48,803 bases of DNA from Frankia gtarii (lineage in GTDB: Bacteria > Actinomycetota > Actinomycetes > Frankiales > Frankiaceae), in NCBI RefSeq assembly GCF_025403375.1, contig NZ_JAMPTM010000019.1, positions 1 through 48,803 on the forward strand, read 5' to 3'. Below, in pieces: positions 8,886 through 17,592 of this stretch (positions are counted from its first letter, which is position 1; every line of letters begins with the position of its first letter). The position numbers and the translations under genes were made by a program. Under the pieces are notes generated by a model. It saw nothing but the letters and a program-made list of their open reading frames with translations. It was not told where the DNA came from and did not search any database.

Positions 8886-9899
8886 CTAGGCAACGTTCCG
8901 CCAGAAGTTCCGCAAGCTCTCGTCGCCGCCGAACAGGGAGCTGAAGACCGTGGAGTCGGCCAGCAGCACATCGCCGGCCCGCTCGCCTGCCGGCGGCATC
9001 CACAGGAACGCGTTGAACTCGGTGTCACCGGCGTCGGTGAACGGGTGCGGCCTGGCAAGGTCGACCGGCTGCCTGGCCAGCACGTGCACCACGTCCGGCT
9101 GGTCGGTCGTCACCGCGTAGTGCGGCAGATGCGGGTGGAAGTTGAAGTGGTCGACCCCGTCCAACCATCCCCTGGTGTCCAGGTCCCGGACCGCGGCCAA
9201 CGGAGCACTCGTCGTCTGGTCCTGGTCCCCGACCGCCGGGCGCAGCCCGTAGCGGTTCTCGACGGGAATCCCAACCCCGTCCATCAGGCTCCGGACGTAC
9301 CCGCCGAACCGCTGCTGGCGCGGAACCAGCGGATCCCGGTGATGGTGATATTCGACGTCTCGCACGGCCAGGTCATCGGACGCCCCGACGTCGTGATGAG
9401 GCCCCAGGACGAGACGGGCGTCCTCGCGGCCCAGGAACCACTGCAACGCCTCAACCTCCGCGGGCTCGGCGTGCTGGCCGGTAAGCGTGTGGTCCAGCCC
9501 GAACACGAACAGGGTGTCGGTGTCGCCCAGCACCCGCTCGTCCAGCACCGTCCGTCGCCCTGCCTGGTCGACCCGCTGGTACACCGGCACCACAAACCCG
9601 GTGATCTCCTCGACGAACGCTTGGAAAGGAAGCCAGTTCAGGAAGAACAACTCCAGCGACCCCGCGATGCCCTGCTGAAACTGACCCGGGTCCGACCATC
9701 TCGGTTCCTCGTAGGCGGGCCACGCGACACGCCGGACTTCGGTCATTGTGGAGAACCGGTTGTCCAGCTCCGCCGGGTTCCGCCCCGCCTCGGCGGGATA
9801 GCTCCACGCCACGTAGATGCTCACCCGCCGTCTGCCCGCGGCATACGGGCGCCGCGCGTGGTTCTGGTTGTACGTGCGCGCCGTGCGCGGCTCGTTCAT
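8886..9899 (-). CDS. Uncharacterised protein in the DyP operon
   Basis: 337 residues, ATG at 9899 with GGAGAGG five bases upstream. I do not recognise the family. The middle (about residues 125-190) reads VFGLDHTLTG, then EVEALQWFLGREDARLVLGPHHDVG and a cluster EYHHHRD. That pattern loosely recalls the class I amidotransferase-like or ThuA-like fold, where a strand-loop ends in a decision about 'height' of a Rossmann core, but there is no Cys nucleophile. The many His and Asp residues could bind metal. No signal peptide or membrane segment is seen. Its position directly ahead of the peroxidase suggests a linked role. Confidence 0.65.
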   Translation of the reverse strand: MNEPRTARTYNQNHARRPYAAGRRRVSIYVAWSYPAEAGRNPAELDNRFSTMTEVRRVAWPAYEEPRWSDPGQFQQGIAGSLELFFLNWLPFQAFVEEITGFVVPVYQRVDQAGRRTVLDERVLGDTDTLFVFGLDHTLTGQHAEPAEVEALQWFLGREDARLVLGPHHDVGASDDLAVRDVEYHHHRDPLVPRQQRFGGYVRSLMDGVGIPVENRYGLRPAVGDQDQTTSAPLAAVRDLDTRGWLDGVDHFNFHPHLPHYAVTTDQPDVVHVLARQPVDLARPHPFTDAGDTEFNAFLWMPPAGERAGDVLLADSTVFSSLFGGDESLRNFWRNVA

Positions 9900-9984
9900 G
9901 AACCTCTCCGATCCGCGCCATGGAGCCTGGTCAGCGGCCGTCTCGCCATGTCCTCTCGGGTCCCGCGCGGGTGCCGGGGAGTGG

Positions 9985-10518
9985 TCATTGCATCTGGTCG
10001 AGAACTTCCGACAGAGCGCTCCTGACCCGCAGGGCCTTCTTGATCTCGTCAGCGGTCACGTACGGATACTCGCCGTACTCGATGAAGCTCGGGCACTGGT
10101 GCGCACGCACATACCTGACGAAGGCCTCGGGGTTCGTACGCCAGTCCTCAGGGAAGCCTTCAAGATTCTCGAAGGTCGTAGTCACACCCGACTTGCTGAA
10201 AAGCGCCACCGCGTCTTCGGTGTACTTGTCGAAATCGGTGTCGAAGATCCCCTGATACATGAAACGCGTGTCATCGTCGAACAGCACCCATCGCAGATAG
10301 TGCAGCTTCAGCGGCGCAAGAAGAGAGGGATCCTGCTCCAACGCCCGAGCGAGGGTCCTGCCGTGCGCACGTATCGTCGGACCACAGCCCGCCTTGACCG
10401 GCGCGATGATCGTGAACCCGTAGCACGCCGGCGTCTTCGGAAAAACCGGACCGTACTTCCCCTGTTCCAGATGGTCGGTTTCCTTCGGGATAGCGACCGC
10501 CTGCGGCCTGATCTCCAT
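9985..10518 (-). CDS. Uncharacterised alpha+beta protein, possibly a DyP-like ferredoxin-fold half
   Basis: 177 residues, ATG at 10518 with GGAGG six bases upstream; first gene of the minus-strand DyP operon. The segment LHYLRWVLFDDDTRFMYQG followed by FDTDFDKYTEDAVALF resembles one ferredoxin-like half of peroxidase-related proteins of the dimeric alpha+beta barrel type, in which a strand with R-W-V-x-F-D-D leads into a helix. No haem-ligand motif is obvious. It may form a complex with the neighbouring peroxidase; this is inference from fold resemblance and operon position. Confidence 0.6.
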   Translation of the reverse strand: MEIRPQAVAIPKETDHLEQGKYGPVFPKTPACYGFTIIAPVKAGCGPTIRAHGRTLARALEQDPSLLAPLKLHYLRWVLFDDDTRFMYQGIFDTDFDKYTEDAVALFSKSGVTTTFENLEGFPEDWRTNPEAFVRYVRAHQCPSFIEYGEYPYVTADEIKKALRVRSALSEVLDQMQ

Positions 10519-10653
10519 CTCCGCCCTCCATCAGCCACCGACCGAGCACGCCGCGTCAGCATCACACACGGCCCGCCCCACCGCCCACCCAACGGCACCA
10601 CCTCGTAACACCACCGAGGCGTCCACTACCTGCTCATCGTCAATCCGTGCTCG

Positions 10654-10836
10654 TTACAACAACGCGGCGATATCGGGATCTGCGGTGTACTGACTCGTGT
10701 GCTCGATCAGCTTGCCGACATGATCGAGGAAATCGGCTAGTTCGGCCTCGGGCTCCAGCGCTGCCCGGTCGACCTGCGCCCGCACCGCCGGTAGGACTCG
10801 AATAGGCCCGAACGAGCCAGTCATCATGACCTGCAC
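10654..10836 (-). CDS. Small hypothetical protein
   Basis: A 60-residue frame opening with ATG at 10836 and running to TAA at 10654. Sequence: a short hydrophobic start (MQVMMTGSFGPIRVLP) then an acidic helical region (EPEAELADFLDHVGKLIEH). I recognise no family. It lies between the DyP operon and the second integrase remnant, slightly overlapping the latter's decayed 3' end. It may be a chance frame or the remnant of a regulator. Confidence 0.3.
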   Translation of the reverse strand: MQVMMTGSFGPIRVLPAVRAQVDRAALEPEAELADFLDHVGKLIEHTSQYTADPDIAALL

Positions 10837-11054
10837 AGTTGGTATTTTCTACCCGCTCGGATCACGACTATTGACCGTGTGGCCGTCGTGTGGCCGTCGT
10901 GTGGCCGCGCCGGTCGCACCACACGGCGCGGAACCACATTCGCCGTGGTCTGCGCCACCTCGCGCCCCGCCGACCGCAACAGGTGCGCGGACAACCGACC
11001 GGTGATCGCAGGAGAGGCATGACCGCGCCGCCTGGACACCAGGGTGATATCCAC
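10824..11054 (-). pseudogene. Tyrosine recombinase C-terminal remnant, second copy
   Basis: This is a diverged copy of the remnant at 5988-6371. Shared order: VDITLVSRRRGHASPAIT, then GRLSAHLLRSAGREVAQT, then VVPRRVVRPARPH. The catalytic Tyr of copy 1 is Ser here (GRLS instead of GRLY) and the reading frame runs past the original stop, so it is clearly dead. Like copy 1 it is cut by an IS6-type end, here at 11055. The two copies lie in the same orientation and bracket the DyP/transporter operon. Confidence 0.8.
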
Positions 11055-11160
11055 GGCGCTGTTGCATTGGGCGGAGGTGGCGCGTGGTGGAGCCGTCTCG
11101 GGCGGGCGGTCAGATGGCCAGGGTGATCCTGGTGAAGGCGGCCGCCAGCCGGTTCCGGGG
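11055..11160 (-). mobile_element. IS6-family insertion sequence, terminal fragment (copy 2)
   Basis: GGCGCTGTTGCATTG at 11055-11069 resembles an IS6-type terminal repeat, and the minus-strand frame ending at 11110 reads DADPRNRLAAAFTRITLAI, matching the transposase C-termini of the other two fragments. Homology appears to end by about 11160, just before a strong hairpin. This arrangement repeats that at 6372-6503. Confidence 0.65.
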
Positions 11161-11177
11161 GTCGGCATCGATCGGTA

Positions 11178-11211
11178 AAAGCGGCGTCTTCCCGGAGGAA
11201 GGCGCCGCTTT
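11178..11211. terminator. Strong hairpin, probable bidirectional terminator
   Basis: AAAGCGGCG (11178-11186) pairs perfectly with CGCCGCTTT (11203-11211). The stem continues inward (TCTTCC with GGAAGG, one wobble) to about 15 base pairs around a four-base loop. On the minus strand it is followed by TTTT; on the plus strand the U-run is only three. It sits between the IS6-type fragment and the Fxs cluster and would insulate the two. Confidence 0.65.
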
Positions 11212-11451
11212 CGTGGGTCGGGGCAGCTTGCCGCGCTCAGCGTGCCAGCACCTCGTCCACTGCCTCACCGGGGCTCTGGGCCCGTCGTGCCGTCGCAGCG
11301 GTAACCCAACGGCCCGTTGCGGGCGCTGCGGCGCGCGGACCGGATCCCGTCGGCGGTCCGGTCCGCGCGATGTGGCCACCTGGTCGTCCGACCACCCCAC
11401 CGTGCCCGGCCGGACCCGGTTGATCGGAGGTCCGCCTGCGGGCCGGTCACC

Positions 11452-12735
11452 ATGACCCGGCGAGCATGGTGGATAATGATCCTCGTGGCCTCTGAACTCG
11501 GCGAGGTTCTCTCGCCGCCAGTACGTCGAATACGTGAGTGGCCGGACGGGGCCATCGACGTAGAGGTTATGCTGAAAAACGGCTGGCGGCCACGGCCCTT
11601 CCGTCAGTTTATACTCAAAGTGCACAGTCGTTGTAATCTTTCCTGCACTTACTGCTATGTTTACCACATGGCCGACAGCAGTTGGCGCGGCCAGCCCACG
11701 GTTATGTCCCGGGAGACCCTGGCGGCGACGGTCCACCGTATCGCCGAGCATGCCGAGGAGCACGGACTTCCGGTAGTCCGGGTGGTCCTGCACGGCGGAG
11801 AGCCGCTCCTGGCCGGGAAGGAGTACTTCGGCCACATGGCGGCCACGTTCAAGGATGTGATGCCGCCGGACGTGACGGTGCAGTTCAGTATTCAGACAAA
11901 TGCCGTACTGCTCACCGAGAGCTTCCTGAAGATCTTCTTGGAGCATGGGATACGGGTCGGTGTCAGTCTTGACGGGGCGTCCGTCGTGCACGACCGGCGC
12001 CGTGTCCATGCCGACGGCCGGGGCAGCTACGACGAGGTCGTCCGGGGCGTGAAGCTGGTGACGTCGCCGGCCTATCGGCACCTGTTCGGCGGGCTGCTGT
12101 GCACGGTGAGTCTCGACGCGGATCCGATAGCAACGTATACGGAGCTACTCTCCCACGAGCCGCCCGCGATCGATCTCCTCCTGCCGCACGGGCACTGGTC
12201 TGGCCCACCGCCCGGGCGCGCGGCGGGAGCGGACAGCACGCCGTATGCCGACTGGCTGATAGCGGTCTTCGACCGCTGGTACTCCTCGCCGGATCCTCCC
12301 GAGGTGCGCCTTTTTCAGGAAATCATTTACCTGATTCTGGGGGGCGCCAGCAACACCGAGGCCGTCGGTCTCACGCCGTCGAGTCTGCTCGTCATCGAGA
12401 CCGACGGCTCGATGGAGCAGGTGGACACTCTGAAATCGACCTACGAGGGGGCGCCGGAGACGGGTCTCAACGTGCTGGAACATCCGCTGAACGAGGCCCT
12501 GCGGCACCCCTCGATCGTCGCCCGGCAACTGGGCCTGGACGCCCTCGCGCCGGTCTGCCGGCGCTGCCCGGTGGTGAAGATCTGCGGTGGCGGCTACTAT
12601 CCCCACCGATATCGGCGTGGTTCGGGCTTTCGTAACCCGTCGGTCTACTGCCCGGATCTTCTGCGTCTTGTACAGCACATACAGACCCGACTCCGCGGCG
12701 ATCTCGAAAGGCTTGACGCCGAAAATGACGCCTGA
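11452..12735 (+). CDS. fxsB: FxsB-family radical SAM/SPASM cyclophane-forming peptide maturase
   Basis: 427 residues from ATG 11452; ATG 11476 is an alternative and no start has an ideal ribosome site. The radical SAM cluster is C61-N-L-S-C65-T-Y-C68, preceded by the family signature PFRQFILKVHSR. The SAM-binding region includes VVLHGGEPLL. A C-terminal SPASM domain has CRRCPVVKICGGGYYPHRY plus a further Cys (SVYC), enough for auxiliary clusters. FxsB enzymes act on small peptides ending in FxSxx and are grouped with maturases making three-residue cyclophanes. The matching precursor is the next gene. Several stretches are less GC-rich than the neighbours, hinting at transfer. Confidence 0.9.
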   Translation: MTRRAWWIMILVASELGEVLSPPVRRIREWPDGAIDVEVMLKNGWRPRPFRQFILKVHSRCNLSCTYCYVYHMADSSWRGQPTVMSRETLAATVHRIAEHAEEHGLPVVRVVLHGGEPLLAGKEYFGHMAATFKDVMPPDVTVQFSIQTNAVLLTESFLKIFLEHGIRVGVSLDGASVVHDRRRVHADGRGSYDEVVRGVKLVTSPAYRHLFGGLLCTVSLDADPIATYTELLSHEPPAIDLLLPHGHWSGPPPGRAAGADSTPYADWLIAVFDRWYSSPDPPEVRLFQEIIYLILGGASNTEAVGLTPSSLLVIETDGSMEQVDTLKSTYEGAPETGLNVLEHPLNEALRHPSIVARQLGLDALAPVCRRCPVVKICGGGYYPHRYRRGSGFRNPSVYCPDLLRLVQHIQTRLRGDLERLDAENDA

Positions 12736-12947
12736 TGTGAAGAACCGCCTTCTCGGGGCGGGGGCATCGTAATTGTTCCGTCTGGGGTGGCCTCAATGTG
12801 CCAACCTCTTGTATTGGCCGGGCTGACGCAAAAAGTTGTCCTCTAGTCCCCGAGAGCTTGCCTTCCGGGGGCACGGGCCGGTTGAATGGCCTCGTCGGTA
12901 TCGGCATGCAGCATGGGCCGCAGGCAGTAGCGGTAGGGGGATCAGCA

Positions 12948-13121
12948 GTGGAGACGTCGGATGGCATCGTGTGTGAGATGACGGACCTGACTCACGCGAA
13001 TCTGGATGACCTCGTCGTGACGAGTGAACCCGGTTCGGTCCTGTCCCGCTCGCTGCGCCGGCTCATGCGGGACATCGAGCATCCCGAGGAGGCGCTGGCC
13101 GGGTTCCAGTCCAGTATCTGA
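12948..13121 (+). CDS. FxSxx-COOH RiPP precursor peptide
   Basis: 57 residues from GTG 12948, with GGGGG at 12936-12940 seven bases ahead; ATG 12978 would give 47 residues but has a poorer ribosome site. The leader is acidic (DLTHANLDDLV), then comes a basic helix (LSRSLRRLMRDIEHPEEAL) and the C-terminus is A-G-F-Q-S-S-I. The last five residues fit F-x-S-x-x-COOH exactly. The expected modification is a Phe-Ser linkage within F-Q-S made by the FxsB upstream. Unusually, the precursor is downstream of its maturase; it is separated by 212 bases and followed after eight bases by the HEXXH gene, so it may have its own promoter. Confidence 0.9.
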   Translation: METSDGIVCEMTDLTHANLDDLVVTSEPGSVLSRSLRRLMRDIEHPEEALAGFQSSI

Positions 13122-13129
13122 CCAGGCCG

Positions 13130-14986
13130 GTGACCCAGCACCATCCGGCCGTGGCGGACCAGAACGAGCACACGCCACGCCAGCATGTGCTCACCCTGGC
13201 GGAGTTCGACACGCTTGCCGCGGGAGCGGGCCGTGCCCACGGCGCGCTGCGGGGCGGCCAGCTCAGCAAGCGGGTCCTGCTGCTGCGTTCGGTCGTTGAC
13301 AACGGAGTGGAGCGGGGTGCGCCGCTCCAGGCAGATCTGCGCGGTGCGCTGACCCTGCTTTCGGCCGCGCAGCGCCGTGACCGCGTCGCGACCGAGACGG
13401 TCCTGCTCTCCCCGCACGTCGGCGCCTGGGCCACGCACTGCCTGCGCCGGCTGCGCGGGGTGACCGTCGCGACCACCCCGATCGAGGACGACCTCGCCTA
13501 TCTGGTCGGCCTGGCGGCTGGCGCCGCGATACGTGCGCGCCTCGACTTCGAGATCACGTTGCGTGCCACTGCGCACGGGCTGATGTTCCCGACCTTCGGC
13601 ATGGCCACGGTGCCACGGGATGCCGGGCCGCTGCGCGCGCGCCATCGCGCCGGCAGCGGCAGCGTCGAGCTGGACGGCGTCGGAACGATTCCCGTTGTCC
13701 AGACGGACGGTCCCGACACCCGGCTGTGGCGTCCGCTGCGCCGGCTGACCAGCACGGTCGGCGATCAGCGGATCAGCGTTGTTCTCGACGATCTGGATCC
13801 TTATCGTGACCACCAGGGCCTGTCGGTGGCGGGCCGGCTGAGCAGCTCGGAGGCGGCAGCCTGGCAGGCACGGTTGCACGAGGCGTGGACCATCCTGGCC
13901 CGGGACCATCGGATGCGGGCCGAGGCGATCGCCCATGGGGTGGTGGCCTTCGTGCCTCTCCAGGCGACCGAGAGCGCGCCCGAGCTGTCCGCCAGCTCCA
14001 GGGACACCTTCGGGGCGGTGGCCCTGACCTACCCCACGGACGGCCTGACGATGGCGGGCGCTCTCGTACACGAGTTCCAACACGCCAAGCTCTCGGCCTT
14101 GTTGGATCTGGTGCCGTTGCACGGTAGATCGAGCAGCCAGCTGTTCTACGCGCCGTGGCGCAGCGACCCGCGACCGCTACGAGGACTCCTGCAGGGGGCA
14201 TACGCCTACCTCGGTCTGTGCGACTTCTGGCAGGTCCACCGCGCGGCGCCCACCGAGAACGGCGCCCCGTTGGCCCAGTTCGAGTTCGCCCGGTGGCGCG
14301 AACAGGTGTGGCGGGCACTGCCTGCACTGGAGGCGTCCGGCGATCTCACCGCGGAGGGGACGCGATTCGTCAGCGGCATGCGGAGCCAGGCGGCAGTGCT
14401 GCGCCAGGTGAAGGTTCCCGATCGGCCAGCGGCCTTCGCCCGGCTCGCCTCCGCCGATCATCAGATGACGTGGCGACTGCGCAACATGCGTCCCGAACCT
14501 GAGATCGTTGCGCAGCGGGCCGACGCCTGGCTGGCGGGGCGCGCCTGCCCGGCTCCCGGGGCCGCGCCCTCCCGGCTGGTGCCCGGCGAGGCGGCGTTCC
14601 ACATGACCGGCCGCATCCGGCTCGCCCGAATGGGCGCCCTCGATCCCGGCCGTTTCGATCGGTTGCGCGACGACCCGGCCCGGTTGGCCGCCCTGGTGCC
14701 CCCCGCGACGGTGGCCGATGCCCGCTATGTGTCCGGCGATGTGCGCGGGGCTTTGCAGGCATACCGGGAGGAGATCGCCCGGGACCCGAACCGGATCAAC
14801 TCGTGGACAGGCCTGGCGCTCGCCCGCCGCGATCTCGCCGGGCAGGGCGAGGCCGACCCGCTGGACGCGTTGCCTGAGGAGATCTTCGCCCTGACGGTCG
14901 AGATCGCGCGGCGGTCGGGCACCGCGCCCGATCCGCTGCGTCTTGCGGCCTGGCTCGCCGCGCAGGGGGCTGGGACGGTCAACTGA
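13130..14986 (+). CDS. HEXXH-motif protein of the FxSxx system
   Basis: 618 residues, GTG at 13130, eight bases after the precursor stop. The zinc-protease-like motif is H314-E-F-Q-H318 in ALVHEFQHAKLSALLDL; a downstream metal ligand is likely but not obvious. The N-terminal 280 residues are helical and rich in Arg/Ala; the C-terminus (after residue 480) looks like an alpha-helical repeat. Proteins of this family co-occur with FxSxx peptides and are suggested to process or modify them. A peptidase that releases the mature peptide is one possibility, but the activity is unproven. The 3' end is convergent with the NB-ARC/TPR gene. Confidence 0.85.
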   Translation: MTQHHPAVADQNEHTPRQHVLTLAEFDTLAAGAGRAHGALRGGQLSKRVLLLRSVVDNGVERGAPLQADLRGALTLLSAAQRRDRVATETVLLSPHVGAWATHCLRRLRGVTVATTPIEDDLAYLVGLAAGAAIRARLDFEITLRATAHGLMFPTFGMATVPRDAGPLRARHRAGSGSVELDGVGTIPVVQTDGPDTRLWRPLRRLTSTVGDQRISVVLDDLDPYRDHQGLSVAGRLSSSEAAAWQARLHEAWTILARDHRMRAEAIAHGVVAFVPLQATESAPELSASSRDTFGAVALTYPTDGLTMAGALVHEFQHAKLSALLDLVPLHGRSSSQLFYAPWRSDPRPLRGLLQGAYAYLGLCDFWQVHRAAPTENGAPLAQFEFARWREQVWRALPALEASGDLTAEGTRFVSGMRSQAAVLRQVKVPDRPAAFARLASADHQMTWRLRNMRPEPEIVAQRADAWLAGRACPAPGAAPSRLVPGEAAFHMTGRIRLARMGALDPGRFDRLRDDPARLAALVPPATVADARYVSGDVRGALQAYREEIARDPNRINSWTGLALARRDLAGQGEADPLDALPEEIFALTVEIARRSGTAPDPLRLAAWLAAQGAGTVN

Positions 14987-15024
14987 TCTTCCCGCTGCAC
15001 CGACCGGCCCGGACCCGTTCCCGG

Positions 15025-17592
15025 TCAGAACGGTGAGGGCTCGAAGACGAAGTCGAGCCGATTGCCCTTCGCCATCTCCAGTACATCGGTGTGCTCCGCG
15101 CCCAGTGCCTGGCGGTATCGCGCCAACGTCTCGCTCGCCAGGACATCCGCCTGTCGTTCAAGCTTGACCGCCCGCAGGTCGAGGGCGAGATTAGCCGCAC
15201 ACATCAACGTGTGCGGATGCTCGGGGCCGAGAACCTCGGTCAGCCGTGGCAGGACGGCCTGGTCCAGCTCCAGAGCCCGCTCGGCGTCACCGAGGTCCGC
15301 CACCGCGGCGGCCAGGCTCGACTGGCAGGTGAGGGTGAAGTGGTGCGCGGAACCGAGCGTACGGTCGAGCCCGGCGAGTGCGTCCTCGAGTTTGTCCTTC
15401 GCCTCCTCGATGAGACTCATGTCGCCGGTGTCGCGGCCGATCTGACGGCGTATGACGGCGAGGTTCAGAATACTGGCATGCGTGTACGGATGGTCCGCGA
15501 TGAGAACTCGCCGGTACCCCTCCACAGTCCTCTCGATGAGGTCCGCCGCCGCTTCCAGGTCGCCGACGCGGCGCAGTGAGTTACCCAGGTTGATCGCCGC
15601 GGCGAGGGTATCCGGATGGTCGCTCAGGAAGTTGTCCACATACAGGCGGTGGGTCTCCCGCGCCAGACTGAGCGCGTCGTTGAAGTCGCCGTCCAACCGC
15701 CGGGCCACGGAGAGGTCCTTTGCCTGGAGCAGGACCCAGGAGTGGTTCTTGGGCAGCATCTGCGCGGTAACCTGCTGATACAGATGGTAAGCCTGCTCGG
15801 CCAGGCTCCGGGCCTGCCGGTACTTGCCGGCCTGCCGGGTGTCGCGGGCCACCGCGTTGAGGGAGAATATGACGTTCGGATCGTCGTCCCGGCCGTAGAA
15901 GTCGCGACGATCCTGCAGTGTCTTCTCGTCGAGTGTACGGGCCCGGTCGTAATCACCGGTCAGCTCGAAGTCCAGCGCCAGATTGTTGGCGGCGATAAAC
16001 GAGACCGTGTGGTCCTCGCCCAGCACGTCACGTGTCCTGACCAGGATGTCCTCGTCGAGCGCGCGTGCCCCGGCGAAATCACCCCGGACACGCAGGTCCG
16101 CGCTGTGCCCCACCGTGACGAGAATGGTCTCCTGGTCATTCTCCCCCAGCACCTGACGCATGTTCTTCATGGTCGTCCGGCGCATCTCGTAGGCATCCTG
16201 GTACTCACCCAGGCTCCACAGCGCGTCGGCCTTACGGCGGCCGGCAATCAGGATGGCGCGGTCGCGAACCCCTTCACCGGCCGCCGCCTCCCACACCTCG
16301 AGAGCCTTGTTCGCGGTGGCGAGACACCCCCGGGTGTCACCGACGTTGTAGAGATACGACGCGATGTTGTTGAAGAGCCGACGAATATCCGGGTCCGTGC
16401 TTTCCACCACCGAGGACGGCTCCACGTGGGGCAGCAGGGTCTCGTAGGCCGGCCACTTCAGGACGTCGTCCGGGTCGTCGGGGTCCGCTGCCCGCAACAG
16501 GCGGTGGACCTCGTTCCGGATCTGTACGCTTTCGGTGGCGTTCAACTCGTCCCGGATGAGTTTCTGGATCAGGCGGTGGACCTGGAGCGTCTTGCGGTTG
16601 TTGTCAATGCGGGCGAGGGCGTACCGTCCCAGCTCGCGCATCGCACGGCTGACCATGATCGGATCCGCGAGCGCCTCGCGCAGCGGTGATTCGAGTACGT
16701 AGCGGCCGAGGATGAGCAGATCCCGGGAGATCGGCTCCGGCCCGAAGAAGGCGCAGCGGCGCAGCAGCTCCATCGCGAAGGGCATCTGTTCGCGCAGCCT
16801 CGTCACCGAGAGGCTCCACGCGGCGGCAACGGGGACCGGGTAGTCGGAGGGCGGGTTCTCGGCCAGGAGCTTGACGGCCTTCTGGCTCAACAGCTCCAGG
16901 TAGTCCGCCACCGCCATGCCGGTCTCCGCCTGCAGCGCGCCGGCCTGCTCGAGAGCGAGCGGCAGGTCGCCCAGCTCCTCGGCCAGCCGGTCGGCCTCCG
17001 GCGCGGTGATGCCGGGAACCCGGCGGTGCAGGAACGCCAGGCTCTCGGCCCGGCTGAAGACGTCGACCTCCACCGTGTCCGCCATACTCTGCCAACGGTG
17101 GTTGCGTGAGGTGACAAGAACGTGCCCGGTGCCGTGGGGCAGGAATTCTTTGATCATCTCCGGTTGGTCGGCGTTGTCGAAGATCAGTAGCCAGTGGTAG
17201 TACGGCTCACCGCGGCGCAACGCGTCGAGCACGTCCGCCACGGCGTCGTCGATGCGACCGGGGGTGACACTCAGGCCGAGCCGCGGAGCGAGAGCCGCCA
17301 GCGCCGAGCGTGCCAGTGCGACCTGGTCGGCGGGGACCCACCAGACGACCTGGTAATCACCTGCGAACCGGTAGGCGTACTCGATGGCGAGCTGGGTCTT
17401 GCCGACGCCACCGAGCCCCTGCAGTGCGTGGGGGAGAACAGCCGTCACCTCCGAGGTGACTCGGTTTCGCAGCTCGCCAAGCAGACTATCCCGCCCGGTG
17501 AAGTTCTTGTTCCGCTGCGGGACACTACCCCATACGACCGGCACCGCTCGGTTCTGGCCCGCGGTGCTCGCCACCTGTATGGATGTCACCAT
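15025..17592 (-). CDS. fxsT: FxSxx-COOH system NB-ARC/tetratricopeptide protein (FxsT-like STAND ATPase)
   Basis: 855 residues from ATG 17592, chosen because AGGGG precedes it; an upstream frame reaches 17652. The segment before the ATPase, PVVWGSVPQRNKNFTGRDSL, is the hallmark of the tetratricopeptide protein that accompanies FxSxx peptides. Walker A is GLGGVGKT (about residues 59-66), Walker B is LLIFDNAD (about 135-142), with TSRNHRW as sensor and LGDLPLALEQAGAL as the GLPL-type motif. From about residue 400 to the end are TPR repeats (for example LDRTLGSAHHFTLTCQSSLA). It is a STAND switch whose TPR part probably senses a ligand; whether that ligand is the modified peptide is an open inference. 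Confidence 0.9.
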   Translation of the reverse strand: MVTSIQVASTAGQNRAVPVVWGSVPQRNKNFTGRDSLLGELRNRVTSEVTAVLPHALQGLGGVGKTQLAIEYAYRFAGDYQVVWWVPADQVALARSALAALAPRLGLSVTPGRIDDAVADVLDALRRGEPYYHWLLIFDNADQPEMIKEFLPHGTGHVLVTSRNHRWQSMADTVEVDVFSRAESLAFLHRRVPGITAPEADRLAEELGDLPLALEQAGALQAETGMAVADYLELLSQKAVKLLAENPPSDYPVPVAAAWSLSVTRLREQMPFAMELLRRCAFFGPEPISRDLLILGRYVLESPLREALADPIMVSRAMRELGRYALARIDNNRKTLQVHRLIQKLIRDELNATESVQIRNEVHRLLRAADPDDPDDVLKWPAYETLLPHVEPSSVVESTDPDIRRLFNNIASYLYNVGDTRGCLATANKALEVWEAAAGEGVRDRAILIAGRRKADALWSLGEYQDAYEMRRTTMKNMRQVLGENDQETILVTVGHSADLRVRGDFAGARALDEDILVRTRDVLGEDHTVSFIAANNLALDFELTGDYDRARTLDEKTLQDRRDFYGRDDDPNVIFSLNAVARDTRQAGKYRQARSLAEQAYHLYQQVTAQMLPKNHSWVLLQAKDLSVARRLDGDFNDALSLARETHRLYVDNFLSDHPDTLAAAINLGNSLRRVGDLEAAADLIERTVEGYRRVLIADHPYTHASILNLAVIRRQIGRDTGDMSLIEEAKDKLEDALAGLDRTLGSAHHFTLTCQSSLAAAVADLGDAERALELDQAVLPRLTEVLGPEHPHTLMCAANLALDLRAVKLERQADVLASETLARYRQALGAEHTDVLEMAKGNRLDFVFEPSPF

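Noticed and set aside
5937..11200. Second copy of the tRNA-Lys 3' end as attachment site
   Set aside because: I looked for the T-arm sequence ggttcgagtccctg beyond the tRNA and did not see another copy in the block; a decayed att cannot be excluded.
11212..11451. Possible second FxSxx precursor upstream of fxsB
   Set aside because: No frame in this stretch ends with F-x-S-x-x before a stop, and none has a ribosome site.
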